DNA of 64,000 nucleotides, taken from assembly GCA_900316675.1 (NCBI GenBank), contig ONDR01000005.1, positions 158,420 through 222,419 of the forward strand, in the 5' to 3' direction. A model generated the notes under the pieces. The model was not told where the DNA came from and made no database searches. It was given only the letters and a program-made list of their open reading frames with translations. Shown piece after piece: positions 33,632 to 43,281 of this stretch (positions are counted from its first letter, which is position 1; every line of letters begins with the position of its first letter). The stretch comes from an uncultured Bacteroidales bacterium (GTDB lineage: Bacteria; Bacteroidota; Bacteroidia; Bacteroidales; UBA932). The position numbers and the translations under genes are program-made.

Positions 33632-35416
33632 ATGAAAGATTTTCTTAAAATGCTGCTTGCTGCAGTTATAGGCTGTTTTGTGGCCGGAATACTTACTTTT
33701 ATCCTGTTTATCACCTTTATCGGAAGCCTCTTTTCCATGGAGACCACAAAGACGGCCCTGCTCCCGGGAAGCGTGCTTAAGCTGGATATGTCAGAGTTTT
33801 CCGTTATAGAAAAGAAGCAAGCGGCAAGCGTTGACGGTCTTGTTCAGGGTGGGATGGTTCAGTCCGTCACCCTTTGGGACGCCGTTAAGTCCATTAAGAA
33901 AGCAGAATCAGACCCTTATATCAGCTTTATCTTCATCAAGCCTGACGGTCTTAGCGCTGACATAGCCCAGGTAGAAGAATTGCGCCGTGCCCTGGCGGAC
34001 TTCCGCAAGAGCGGCAAGGCTGTTATATCCTTCTGTGAATTCCCTACACTTGGAAGCTACTACCTTGCAAGCGTTTCAGATAAGATTTATCTTAGTTCTA
34101 ACCATGGCGCAGGCCCCCAGATTAACGGCGTGTCTTCCCAGCTTATTTTCCTTGGAGACCTTCTAAGCAAGCTGGACGTCAATGTACAGCTGATCCGTCA
34201 CGGCAAATTCAAATCTGCCGGGGAAATGTTCATTAAGAGCGAGCCCAGCCCGGAGAACTTGCTCCAGAACAAAGAAATGATCAGCTCTATCTGGAAGTCA
34301 ATAGCAGAGGATATTTGCGACAGCAGGGACATTACCGTAGAGCAGTTCGAGGATCTTGTAAACAACCTTAAACTTAATACTTGCCAGTCGATGGTAGATA
34401 ACAATCTTGCCGATGCCCTCCTTAGCAGAAGCGAGCTGAAGGAAAAGATTGCCACACTTGCAGGAACAACAGACTACAGTAAGGTTCATTATGTTACCAT
34501 GCCCGAATATGTTAAGCTGCGCTCTCCCAAGGCAGTGGCTCCCAAGGGCCCCCAGATTGCAGTTTTGGTTGCCAGCGGAGACATTGTAGAAGGCGTGGAC
34601 GAGGCCAATATCGCAGGTGACGCCTATGCTACCACCATTGCTGCCCTTAGGGAAAATCCTGACGTGAAGGCTGTTGTGCTTAGGGTTGCGTCTCCCGGCG
34701 GAAGCGTACTTGCTTCTGATAAGATCAAGACGGAACTGGACCTCCTGAAGGCAGAAAAACCCGTCATTGCATCTTACGGCGCATACGCAGCCTCAGGCGG
34801 ATACTGGATTTCAAACGGCTGCGACCATATTTTCACGGACAAGACCACTCTTACCGGAAGCATCGGCGTATTTGCAATGATTCCGGATATCAGCCGTACG
34901 GTAAAGAATAAACTTCATGTGAATGTGGTTACCGTAGGCTCTTCAAACCATAACGGCGGTCTGCTTGCTCCGCTCGACGCACAGGAAAAAGAGGCCCTGC
35001 AGGCTCAGATAGAGGATATTTACACCGCTTTTGTGAATACAGTTGCAACGGGCAGGAACATGACTCCCGACAATGTGGACAATATCGCCCAGGGACGCGT
35101 CTGGACCGGTGCCGCCTCTTTGGAAATAGGTCTTACGGACGAGATCGGCACGCTGATGGATGCCGTTAAATATGCTGCTTCCATTGCCGGGAATCCGCAG
35201 CTTCAGGCCTGGAACATCCAGACTTATCCTACTCTTGAAACCACCTTCCTGGACGAGCTTCTTGATTCATTCAGCGCAGAGCAGCTTGGAACGGGCAGCG
35301 ATGTCTTTGCCGGCACTCCTTTGCAGGCCATAGGCAACAAGCTTAAACGCTGGTGCAGGGCTGCTACAGACCAGCGCTTCTATGCCAGGATGCCTTACGA
35401 GATTATTCTTAATTAG
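33632..35416 (+). CDS. sppA: Signal peptide peptidase SppA, 67-kDa type
   Basis: From ATG 33632 the product is 594 residues, the double-length form with two S49 domains. The N-terminal membrane anchor spans about residues 8-34 (LLAAVIGCFVAGILTFILF). The second domain carries the nucleophile Ser388 in YGAYAASGGYWIS; the general-base Lys is expected in the first domain near GKAVISF. It degrades cleaved signal peptides in the membrane. Four upstream bases separate its stop from the convergent ABC-F gene. A start at 33599 would place coding sequence over the promoter. Confidence 0.92.
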   Translation: MKDFLKMLLAAVIGCFVAGILTFILFITFIGSLFSMETTKTALLPGSVLKLDMSEFSVIEKKQAASVDGLVQGGMVQSVTLWDAVKSIKKAESDPYISFIFIKPDGLSADIAQVEELRRALADFRKSGKAVISFCEFPTLGSYYLASVSDKIYLSSNHGAGPQINGVSSQLIFLGDLLSKLDVNVQLIRHGKFKSAGEMFIKSEPSPENLLQNKEMISSIWKSIAEDICDSRDITVEQFEDLVNNLKLNTCQSMVDNNLADALLSRSELKEKIATLAGTTDYSKVHYVTMPEYVKLRSPKAVAPKGPQIAVLVASGDIVEGVDEANIAGDAYATTIAALRENPDVKAVVLRVASPGGSVLASDKIKTELDLLKAEKPVIASYGAYAASGGYWISNGCDHIFTDKTTLTGSIGVFAMIPDISRTVKNKLHVNVVTVGSSNHNGGLLAPLDAQEKEALQAQIEDIYTAFVNTVATGRNMTPDNVDNIAQGRVWTGAASLEIGLTDEIGTLMDAVKYAASIAGNPQLQAWNIQTYPTLETTFLDELLDSFSAEQLGTGSDVFAGTPLQAIGNKLKRWCRAATDQRFYARMPYEIILN

Positions 35417-35419
35417 GGG

Positions 35420-37195
35420 TTAGGCTCTTTCAGAGAGCTCCAGCCAGCGCATCTCCTTCATGTCCAGGTCTTCGTTAATGGCGCCGATGCGCTGCGAAGC
35501 TTCCTGTAGTTTGTCGTAGGGGAGAGTGCCGCTGCTTATCTGCTCCGTGAGACTGGCCTTCTCTGCTTCAAGGGCGGCAATGTCGGCCTCAAGCTGCTCG
35601 AATTCACGCTTCTCTTTGAAGGATAGTTTTGCAGTTACGGTCTTTACCTTTTTGGGAGAGTCGTCACCTGCGGATGCCTTGGGAGCCTTTGCCTCTGCCT
35701 CCATATCCTTCAGGAAGGTGCGGTACTGGGTGTAGCTGCCTATGAAGTCCTTGACCTGTCCGTCCCCGCAAAGAACAAATAGATGGTCCACAAGGCGGTC
35801 CAGGAAGTGCCTGTCGTGCGAAACTATGATAAGTGTACCGTGGTATTCCTTCAGGTACTCTTCAAGCACGTTCAGGGTAACTATGTCAAGGTCGTTGGTA
35901 GGCTCGTCCAGAACCAGCAGGTTGGGCTGCTGCATAAGGATGGTCAGCAGGTAAAGACGGCGCTTTTCGCCTCCTGACAGGCGGCTGACGCGGGTGTTCA
36001 GCATCTCGTGCGGGAACATGAAGCGGTTCAGCAGGCGGGTATCGGCAACGGTTTCCAACACAGTCTGGTCTCCTTTGAAAGAGATACCCTTCTGGGTGTA
36101 ATAACCCACGTTCAGGGATTCTCCGCGCTCTATTACGCCGGAGAATTCGCCAGGATCGTCGGGGTCGAAACGGCCCAGCAGCAGGTTCAGGAAGGTGGTT
36201 TTGCCGGCACCGTTGCGGCCGACGATACCAACTTTCTCGTACCTCTGGAAGTTATAGGTAAAGTTCTTCAGGTAGCATTTGCCGCCGTAGTAGAAGGATG
36301 CGTTCTTGCAGTTGATTATTTTGGTGCCAAGGCGTGATGCTCCGGCAACGTCATCAAGGTTAAGGTGAGACTCAGAATAAACGGCTCCGGCCCTGTCCTG
36401 AAGGCGGTAGAAGGCATCTTTGCGATACTTGGCCTTGCCCGTTCTGGCGCAGGGCGTGCTCCGCATCCATTCAAGCTCACGGCGCAGGATATTCCGCACT
36501 TTGTCCGTCTCTGCATTGTAATTGTCTATACGCTCCTGCCTCTTTTCCAGATAGTTCTCGTAGTCGCCCCGATATGTATAGACAGCCCCGTGGTCCAGTT
36601 CCATCACAATGTTGCAGACCCTCTCCAGGAAGTAGCGGTCATGCGTAACCATCAGCAGCGTGCACCGCGACCGGCCAAGGAAGGATTCCAGATACTCGAT
36701 AGCATCGGTGTCCAGATGGTTGGTGGGCTCGTCCATAATGTAGAAATCGGCCTCTGTGGCCAACATCTGGGCAATTGCAACCCTCTTTACTTCACCCCCG
36801 GACAGGTTTTTCATCTGCTGCGTCCCGTCCGTCAGGCTGAAGTTGCTAAGGTGCTCCCTTAACCTTTGCCAATACTCTTCCCGCTCTTCTGGTCCGATGC
36901 TGTCCAGAAAGCCCTTTGCACTTATTGCAACCTGTTCTGTAATAGGTAGTTCCGGGTCGTAATCGTACTCCTGTTCCAGGAACGATATACGTATGTCCTT
37001 AAGGAAGGTGATCTTGCCGCCCGAGTCGGATTTGTCCTTTCCGGCCAGGATCTTCAGCAGCGATGTCTTGCCCGTGCCATTAGGTGCAATGAGGGCGATT
37101 TTATCGCCCTCAGATATATTGAAGCCTATGTTCTCAAAGAGGATCTTTGGTCCGTAAGACTTACTTATGTTTTCTATTTGCAGGTAGCTGGCCAT
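35420..37195 (-). CDS. ABC-F family ATPase
   Basis: The 591-residue protein has two ABC domains without membrane segments. Walker A motifs are APNGTGKT (37-44) and GRNGAGKTT in the second half; signature motifs are NLSGGEVKR and RLSGGEKRR. The linker with basic helices (RRELEWMRSTPCARTGKAKY) and a C-terminal coiled coil (FEQLEADIAALEAEKASL) match the Uup-like branch. Such proteins act on the ribosome. It overlaps trkA by one base, so the two are likely co-transcribed. Confidence 0.9.
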   Translation of the reverse strand: MASYLQIENISKSYGPKILFENIGFNISEGDKIALIAPNGTGKTSLLKILAGKDKSDSGGKITFLKDIRISFLEQEYDYDPELPITEQVAISAKGFLDSIGPEEREEYWQRLREHLSNFSLTDGTQQMKNLSGGEVKRVAIAQMLATEADFYIMDEPTNHLDTDAIEYLESFLGRSRCTLLMVTHDRYFLERVCNIVMELDHGAVYTYRGDYENYLEKRQERIDNYNAETDKVRNILRRELEWMRSTPCARTGKAKYRKDAFYRLQDRAGAVYSESHLNLDDVAGASRLGTKIINCKNASFYYGGKCYLKNFTYNFQRYEKVGIVGRNGAGKTTFLNLLLGRFDPDDPGEFSGVIERGESLNVGYYTQKGISFKGDQTVLETVADTRLLNRFMFPHEMLNTRVSRLSGGEKRRLYLLTILMQQPNLLVLDEPTNDLDIVTLNVLEEYLKEYHGTLIIVSHDRHFLDRLVDHLFVLCGDGQVKDFIGSYTQYRTFLKDMEAEAKAPKASAGDDSPKKVKTVTAKLSFKEKREFEQLEADIAALEAEKASLTEQISSGTLPYDKLQEASQRIGAINEDLDMKEMRWLELSERA

Positions 37196-38559
37196 TAGCG
37201 GAACATTCTGTCGACGTCCTTGACGGCGTCAGGAAGGGCGAATACGGCAACTCTGTCGTATGCCTCAATCTTGGTCGATCCAACGGCGATGAAGGCCTCG
37301 TTGCCTCTAATTATACCGCCGATGATGGCATTCTCCGGGAAGTTCAGGTCCATAAGCGGAGCGCGTGTAATCTTGCTCCCGGGGGATACGATGTACTCCA
37401 GAACCTCTGCCTGGGTGCCGCTCATATATTTGATGAAGCGCACCTTGTTGCTAAGGGTCATCTTGAATATTTTGCCGGCCGTGATAAGCTTTTTGTTGAT
37501 GACAGTATCTACGCCCATGTCCTCTGCAAGCTGGATGTATTCCAGGTTCTCTACCTGGGCCACTGTCCTGGGCACGCCGAACTTCTTGGCAACCACGCAG
37601 GCCAGAATATTGGCCTCGTCGTTGTCAGTTACGGCTACAAAGGCGTCGTAGTCCTTAATGTTATGCTCCAGCAGGAAGTCAGAGTTTCGGCCGTCACCGT
37701 TGATAACCAGCACGTTATCGTCTGTTTTCTCGCTCAGATCAAGGCATTTTGCCTTATCTGTATCGATGACCATGATGTTCTCAAGGGTCTTGCTCAAACC
37801 CTTGGCTACCATACTGCCAATCTGGGTGGCTCCCAGAATCATCAGGTTGTTAACCTCTATATTGCTCTTGCCTAGGAAGGACATGATGGGATTGATGCCT
37901 TCGCGGGTGGTGATGATAAAGACAAGGTCATGGTACTTGAACTTCATCTGCGCCTCCGGCATAAGGGTTTCGTCGCCGCGGGAAACGGCTACGATGCGGA
38001 AGCCCAGTTCCTCGTCCCTTTGCCCCATGGCATTGGAGAATTCGTTCAGGGTCATGTCCAGCAGGGGAGAGTCGTCCTCAAGCTTGAAAACGGCAATCTG
38101 CAGCTTTCCACGGGCGAAATCCATGGAATCCGTAGAAGCCGTACGCTTAAGCGAGTCTATGATTTCAGTTGCAGCGATGCGTTCCGGGTAGAACAGCATG
38201 TCGATGCCCATTTCTGTGAACAGGTAGCGGTTCTCGAAGAGAAGGTAGTCTTCGTCGTCAACACGTGCGCATACCCTCTTGCAGCCAAGTTTTTTGGCCA
38301 GCAGGGCGCTGACTACGTTTACGTCCTGATGCGTTACGGGATTGACGGCAATGAAAAGGTCTGCCTTTTCTACATTGGCCTCCTTGAGCGCGGGAATTGA
38401 AGACAGTGAGCCTTCTATGGTTGCAACGTCAGCGGTCATGGCCAGCTTTGCAAGGCGCTCCTGATCCTGGTCAATTACAGTTATGTCGTTAGCTTCTGAA
38501 GCCAGCATTTTGGCAAGATGTATTCCTACTTCTCCTGCACCTTCGATTATTATCTTCAT
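37195..38559 (-). CDS. trkA: Trk potassium uptake regulator TrkA
   Basis: The 454-residue protein has two Rossmann RCK-N domains (IIEGAGEVG at the N-terminus, LMILGATQIG near 238), each followed by a TrkA-C domain. It binds NAD(H) and gates a Trk/Ktr potassium channel in the inner membrane. The channel gene itself is not in the window. The length is normal for the family. Confidence 0.95.
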   Translation of the reverse strand: MKIIIEGAGEVGIHLAKMLASEANDITVIDQDQERLAKLAMTADVATIEGSLSSIPALKEANVEKADLFIAVNPVTHQDVNVVSALLAKKLGCKRVCARVDDEDYLLFENRYLFTEMGIDMLFYPERIAATEIIDSLKRTASTDSMDFARGKLQIAVFKLEDDSPLLDMTLNEFSNAMGQRDEELGFRIVAVSRGDETLMPEAQMKFKYHDLVFIITTREGINPIMSFLGKSNIEVNNLMILGATQIGSMVAKGLSKTLENIMVIDTDKAKCLDLSEKTDDNVLVINGDGRNSDFLLEHNIKDYDAFVAVTDNDEANILACVVAKKFGVPRTVAQVENLEYIQLAEDMGVDTVINKKLITAGKIFKMTLSNKVRFIKYMSGTQAEVLEYIVSPGSKITRAPLMDLNFPENAIIGGIIRGNEAFIAVGSTKIEAYDRVAVFALPDAVKDVDRMFR

Positions 38560-38596
38560 GCTACAACTGTTTATCTAAACTCCAAATATAGCGACT

Positions 38597-39718
38597 TTAT
38601 TTTATTTTCCCCCGCAAAGCGCTAAAGGTTTTTTTGCCATGAACCAAGGCGGCTGCAGGTAAACATCCATCGTAAATACCTGATATGCTTATATTTGGAT
38701 TGTTCTTAAGCCACGTTTCAATCTCTTGTCTTGTGGGCTGGGCCTTGAGCTTGCGGTACTCTCCGTGGGCCTTTATTACCACCCTGAAGTTGTTAACTCT
38801 TCCGGTTAACAGGAAGATAGCCGCGCTGGCGCCATCCAGAATCATCCTGCTAAAGATGCGCCGTCCGGCCTTGCAAAGTCCCTTGCGGGCAGCCGCAGCC
38901 GGCGTTTTTCCACCACGAAGATACTCTGCTGCGAAGGTCCTTGCCAGATTGTTCCGCAGCATAAGCAGGTTATTCCTGTAGTTGAGCCTTAGCTTCATTG
39001 GCGATTCTGCCGGCAGCGTTCCGCCTCCGACATGATAAACCACTGACGTAGGAACTACGCAGACGCGGTAACCCGCAAGTTTAGCCCTCCAGCAGAAATC
39101 AATCTCTTCCATGTGAGCGAAGAACCTGTCGTCCAGGCCGCCCAGGGCCTTCCACAGGCTAGTCCTAACCATCATGCAGGCACCTGTGGCCCAGAAAACA
39201 TCGGCAGGGGAGTCCCCAAACTGGCCTTCGTCCTTTTCTGTCCACTTAAGGATGCGCCCGCGGCAGAACGGGTAGCCGTAACGGTCTATAAAACCACCGG
39301 CGGCGCCGGCGTATTCAAAGCGGTCTTTGTCCTGGAAAGCGTGCAACTTTGGTGCGCACACGCCGCAGTCCGGGTTCGCTTCCATGAAGGCCGTTAGCGG
39401 CTGCAGCCAACTTTCCGGCACCTCTATGTCAGAGTTCAGCAGAAGGAAGTAGTCAAAGCCTTCAACCTGTGCCAAAGCCTTGTTGTAGCCACCTGTGAAG
39501 CCGTAATTTTTGTCCAGTTCTATCCTACGGACAGCCGGGAAGCGCTCTGCCATCATCTCCATGGACCCGTCCGTAGAAGCACTGTCCGCAACTACCACTT
39601 CGCAATCTCCCGTAGGCTTGCCTTCAGGAGTGCACGCAGCGGAAACCAGCACCCCCGGCAGAAACCTTTCCAGAAAGTCCTTGTTATTCCAAGCCAATAT
39701 GACAATAGCAGTCTTCAT
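38597..39718 (-). CDS. Glycosyltransferase family 2
   Basis: The 373-residue protein has a GT-A fold: AIVILAWNNKDFLERFL at the N-terminus, VVADSASTDGSME (nucleotide-sugar binding), LLLNSDIEVP as the DxD equivalent, and HMEEIDFCWRAKLAGY as the acceptor/base region. It resembles rhamnosyl- or dTDP-sugar transferases of the WcaA/RfbN type used for surface polysaccharide. The C-terminal basic part has no clear membrane helix. A foldback element ends 18 bases upstream of its start. Confidence 0.88.
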   Translation of the reverse strand: MKTAIVILAWNNKDFLERFLPGVLVSAACTPEGKPTGDCEVVVADSASTDGSMEMMAERFPAVRRIELDKNYGFTGGYNKALAQVEGFDYFLLLNSDIEVPESWLQPLTAFMEANPDCGVCAPKLHAFQDKDRFEYAGAAGGFIDRYGYPFCRGRILKWTEKDEGQFGDSPADVFWATGACMMVRTSLWKALGGLDDRFFAHMEEIDFCWRAKLAGYRVCVVPTSVVYHVGGGTLPAESPMKLRLNYRNNLLMLRNNLARTFAAEYLRGGKTPAAAARKGLCKAGRRIFSRMILDGASAAIFLLTGRVNNFRVVIKAHGEYRKLKAQPTRQEIETWLKNNPNISISGIYDGCLPAAALVHGKKTFSALRGKIK

Positions 39719-39735
39719 CGCTATTTAATTATCAT

Positions 39736-39807
39736 TTAATAACATACAGTCTCCCTGACGATTTAACCCCAAATTTTTCATGAGGAAGGGGGACTGTATG
39801 TTATTAA
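39736..39807. repeat. Foldback element 1 (conserved loop, unique arms)
   Basis: Arms 39736-39756 and 39787-39807 pair over 21 positions (one G-T). The 30-base loop (39757-39786) contains GATTTAACCCCAAATTTT and is identical to the loop of element 2 at 28 of 30 bases. The right arm includes the stop codon of the SlyD-like gene, and the left arm starts 18 bases before the glycosyltransferase ATG. It has no clean T-run, so simple termination does not explain the loop conservation. Confidence 0.85.
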
Positions 39808-40475
39808 TTTTCATTATGATGGCAACAGCATTCACCATCTTTATGATGGTCATGGTGACAACCACATTCACCATCTTTATGATGGTCGTGGTGACAACAT
39901 TCACCATCTTCATGATGGTCATGGTGACAACCACATTCTCCGTCTTTATGGTCATGATGGTGACCGCAACCGCAGCCACACTCCTCCTGCGGCAAATACT
40001 CGCCATGCAAGCCCTCGCGAAGCTCTTTCTCAGTAGCATCACGAACCTCTACAATCTCACCCTTGAAATTCAGCACCTTACCGGCCATCGGATGATTGAA
40101 ATCCATGGTAACAGCATCTTCCTTAACGGCAACAATCTTACCGTTAACAACATGACCTGAACTGTTGAGCATCGGAATGAAGTTGCCAACAATAAGCAAG
40201 TCTTCACGAATCTTACCATCAATCTCGAAGCTGTCCTTAGGTATATCAAAACAATGCTTGGGCTCGTAGGTACCGTAACCTTCCTCCGGGCTGACCGTAA
40301 ACACAAAGGTATCACCAGGCTCCTTGCCCTCGATCTCTGACTCGAACTTAGGGATGAGCATATGAGTGCCGTGAATATAGTCCAGCGGCTGCTCTTTGGT
40401 GGCCTTGTCTGCAAGTTTTCCTTCTACAGTAAGCTCGTAAGTGAGCACAACTACTTTGTCTTTCGCAATTTTCAT
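39804..40475 (-). CDS. slyD: SlyD-like FKBP-type peptidyl-prolyl isomerase with His/Cys-rich metal-binding tail
   Basis: The 223-residue protein has a split FKBP domain (DYIHGTHMLIPKFESEIEGK) with an inserted chaperone flap (about 70-130). Its tail from about 168 consists of four to five copies of a CGCHHDHHKDGE-like unit. SlyD uses such tails to bind nickel, zinc or copper. The tail is encoded by imperfect tandem repeats of 33-36 bases (39810-39970). It acts as a folding helper in the cytoplasm and probably stores metal. The stop lies in foldback element 1. Confidence 0.92.
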   Translation of the reverse strand: MKIAKDKVVVLTYELTVEGKLADKATKEQPLDYIHGTHMLIPKFESEIEGKEPGDTFVFTVSPEEGYGTYEPKHCFDIPKDSFEIDGKIREDLLIVGNFIPMLNSSGHVVNGKIVAVKEDAVTMDFNHPMAGKVLNFKGEIVEVRDATEKELREGLHGEYLPQEECGCGCGHHHDHKDGECGCHHDHHEDGECCHHDHHKDGECGCHHDHHKDGECCCHHNEN

Positions 40476-40485
40476 ATCTGTTATT

Positions 40486-41823
40486 TTATTTTATGTCGAT
40501 GTTACTGAATACCAGCGACGGCACTGCACGCGGACGACAGGGGCGGGCGTCATTTCCTGCGGCCTCCAGCCTGTTCCAAAGGTCCAGCATATTGCCTGTC
40601 ATAACCATTTCATGAACCGGGTAATTACCGTCAGGGCCGTAGTAGAAGCCCTCTATTCCAAAAGAGAAGTCTCCTGTGGCGCTGTTGCAGTTTCCGCCGT
40701 TGAAGCCCGTCACAAGTATTGTGCCTTTGTCGCCCCCGGCGAAGCCAGCCCGGCAATCCTTCAGCAGGGCCTGGCAATCCTTGTCCACGGTGCTTGCCAG
40801 CACGGGACGTGAGGCATCGTCAACCGTAGGGGAGAGGCTCATTTTATTGGCGATGTAAGTGGTTATGAACCAGTTCTTTAATACACCTTTCTCTATGAGC
40901 GGAAGCTCCTTTGTGGCCACACCTTCAGAGTCAAAGGTCCTGGAACCATAGGCCCCTTCCGTACGAGGAAGGTCAATAATATCCAGGAAATCCGGGAAGA
41001 TCTTCTTACCCAGTTTGTCTGCCAGGAAAGAATTCTTTTGCTGGATGCTGAAGCCGTTCATGGCGCTGAGTACCGGTGCCAGAAGGCGAGAAGAGCACTC
41101 CCTGTCTGCAACGATGGTAAGCTTGCCGCCGCCGCACTGAGTCTGGCCGCGCTTTGCAAGTGCGCAGCGAAGGGCTTCACGCCCCGTAGCCGCAGTGTCC
41201 AGTCCGGCAGGCGTACGTGCAGCATCCCACCAGTAGGCGCTTACCTTGGCATCGCCGTCGCGGACCGTAATCTCGCTTGCGAACTCGAAGGTGGCCTCGC
41301 TCTGGCGGCAGAATGTGCCGTTGGAATCAAGTATACAGGTATCTGTAAGGGAATCGGAATACTCCGCTTCCTCTGAAATAATGTCGTTGTCACTGCCCCA
41401 TACAGAGCCGGCAAGGGCCATGGAAAGCCGTTTCCCCATGTCTACCGCCTGGTAAGAGGCTTCGTCGCACAGGCCCAGCTGCGCCGTGCCTTTTTCTGTG
41501 CGGGAGGGCTCCGGAAGGTCCCTGCACGGGTCCGGTGCCATCATTTTTACGGTTTCGATGGCTTTTGCCACAAAGGACTCTATGCCATCCTCTATCCTGT
41601 TGGTAGAGAAGGTCCCGTATTTGCCGTCAGCAAAAAGAGCCAGGGTTACGCTGCGGTCCATGCTGTGGGTAATCTTGTCTACCTGGCCGTCCAGCACACC
41701 CACAAGATCCATGACGCTTTTGCTTATGGTTACGCGGCATTTGCGGGCGCCTCCGGCAAGGGCGGCGTCCATAAACTTCCTGGCCTGTGAAAGCTCGGCT
41801 TCGTTCAGTAATGCTTCAATCAT
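40486..41823 (-). CDS. tldE: TldE/PmbA-type protease partner
   Basis: The 445-residue protein belongs to the TldD/PmbA family but lacks the HExxxH zinc motif that its partner has. Features include the N-terminal GARKCRVTISKSVMDLV region and the late LVTGFNGGNCNSATGDFSFGIEGF, typical of TldE. It should form a heterodimer with the TldD encoded three bases upstream, which together degrade or trim peptides. Confidence 0.9.
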   Translation of the reverse strand: MIEALLNEAELSQARKFMDAALAGGARKCRVTISKSVMDLVGVLDGQVDKITHSMDRSVTLALFADGKYGTFSTNRIEDGIESFVAKAIETVKMMAPDPCRDLPEPSRTEKGTAQLGLCDEASYQAVDMGKRLSMALAGSVWGSDNDIISEEAEYSDSLTDTCILDSNGTFCRQSEATFEFASEITVRDGDAKVSAYWWDAARTPAGLDTAATGREALRCALAKRGQTQCGGGKLTIVADRECSSRLLAPVLSAMNGFSIQQKNSFLADKLGKKIFPDFLDIIDLPRTEGAYGSRTFDSEGVATKELPLIEKGVLKNWFITTYIANKMSLSPTVDDASRPVLASTVDKDCQALLKDCRAGFAGGDKGTILVTGFNGGNCNSATGDFSFGIEGFYYGPDGNYPVHEMVMTGNMLDLWNRLEAAGNDARPCRPRAVPSLVFSNIDIK

Positions 41824-41826
41824 ATG

Positions 41827-43281
41827 CTATTCTCCTCCTACCGTTAAACCATCTACAAGAACCGTCGGAATGCCGCAGGATACGGGTGCGCTCTGCTCTT
41901 TACCGCAGGTCCATGCACCCTTGTCTATTAGGGCGTCGTTGCCTACGGCGGTTATCTGTCCCAGCGCGCGAGGTCCGTTGCCAATTATGTTGATATCCTT
42001 TACCGGCATGGTCAGGTGGCCGTTTTCTATCAGATAGCCACTCTTAACGTAGAAGGTAAAGTCGCCTTCACCTATCTTGACCTGGCCGTTGGAGAACTCG
42101 TCTACGTATATGCCTTTTTTGACGGATGCTATTATGTCGGCCGGATTGGCGCTGCCGCTTTCCATATAGGTTGCCCTCATCCTGGGGATGGGAGCGTAGC
42201 GGAAGCTTTCCCTGCGCCCGTTGCCTGTGGGCTGAACGCCAAGCGCGCGGGCGCTGATGCGGTCGTGCAGGAAGGATGTCAGTACGCCGTGGTCAACCAT
42301 TACCGTGCGTTGTGCCGGTACGCCTTCGTCGTCAAAATTTATTGAGCCTCGATTGCCTTTTATGGTGCCGTCGTCCACAATCGTTATGTCATCGGAGCAG
42401 ATGGTCTTGCCCAACATGCCGTTGAAGACGGACTGCCCTTTGCGGATGAAATCGGCCTCGAATGCGTGGCCCATGGCCTCATGAAGGAGGATGCCAGAGG
42501 CGCCTGCACCCATGACGACGGGCATCTTGCCACCCTTGGGGCGGCCGGCCTTGAACTTGTCGTCCATGTTCTTGAGGGCCTCGGCGGCCAGCTCTTCTAC
42601 AAGGGCGTCGGTAAGCATTTCACAACCGCTTCGGAAGCTTCTGCTGGCGTGGGTATTGACCATATTCTGGCCGTCGGATAGGATTACGCTAACGGCAAGG
42701 GTGCCCATGGGGCGGGTTTCGTACTTTAGTTCGCAGTACGAGTTGTACATCAGCACGTCGCTGTTCTGCCACGACAGGGCGGCCATGATCTTAAGGATGC
42801 GGGCGTCCTTGCCACGGAGGCTGTCTTCCAGTTTGTATAGAATCTTTGCCAGTTCTTCCGGCTTGGCGTCCTGCCAGTTGCTTGTAACCGGATAGCGGTC
42901 TGCGGCCGGGTTGGGCTTGCCTTTGTACAGACGGGGCACGTAGCCGTCTTCTGCTGCGATGCTGTCCCCGTTCCTTATGTTACCGGCTCCTATTGCCGAT
43001 GCGCTTGCGGCTGCAGCGCGCATTGCTTCGGGTCGGGTGCTTTCTGAATAGGCATAGCCGGTTTTTTCTCCGCACAGCGTGCGGATGCCTACGCCGTAAT
43101 CCTGATGGAAGCCGCCGGAGGCTACCTTGCTGTCTCGCAGCATAAGGTCGCAATAGACGGAGTTTTCAAAAAACAGGTCTGCGTAGGTGCCGCCACTGCC
43201 CATGGCAATGGCTATAAGGTTATCAAGGTCCTGTTCTGTAACCTTGAATGTATCAAGATAATACTCTTTAGCGTGAAACAT
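41827..43281 (-). CDS. tldD: TldD-type zinc protease
   Basis: From ATG 43281 the product is 484 residues. It has the family motif LLHEAMGHAFE (HExxxH, about residues 262-268) for zinc and the C-terminal GTCGKEQSAP-like region (WTCGKEQSAPVSCGIP). With TldE it forms a protease whose substrates in Bacteroidetes are unknown. The start overlaps the upstream kinase-like gene by 14 bases; a 14-codon longer frame from 43323 would overlap more and is less likely. Confidence 0.92.
   Translation of the reverse strand: MFHAKEYYLDTFKVTEQDLDNLIAIAMGSGGTYADLFFENSVYCDLMLRDSKVASGGFHQDYGVGIRTLCGEKTGYAYSESTRPEAMRAAAASASAIGAGNIRNGDSIAAEDGYVPRLYKGKPNPAADRYPVTSNWQDAKPEELAKILYKLEDSLRGKDARILKIMAALSWQNSDVLMYNSYCELKYETRPMGTLAVSVILSDGQNMVNTHASRSFRSGCEMLTDALVEELAAEALKNMDDKFKAGRPKGGKMPVVMGAGASGILLHEAMGHAFEADFIRKGQSVFNGMLGKTICSDDITIVDDGTIKGNRGSINFDDEGVPAQRTVMVDHGVLTSFLHDRISARALGVQPTGNGRRESFRYAPIPRMRATYMESGSANPADIIASVKKGIYVDEFSNGQVKIGEGDFTFYVKSGYLIENGHLTMPVKDINIIGNGPRALGQITAVGNDALIDKGAWTCGKEQSAPVSCGIPTVLVDGLTVGGE

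Noticed and set aside
39810..39975. Possible CRISPR-like repeat array
   Set aside because: The repeats encode the His/Cys-rich tail in frame, have no unique spacers and no cas genes nearby.
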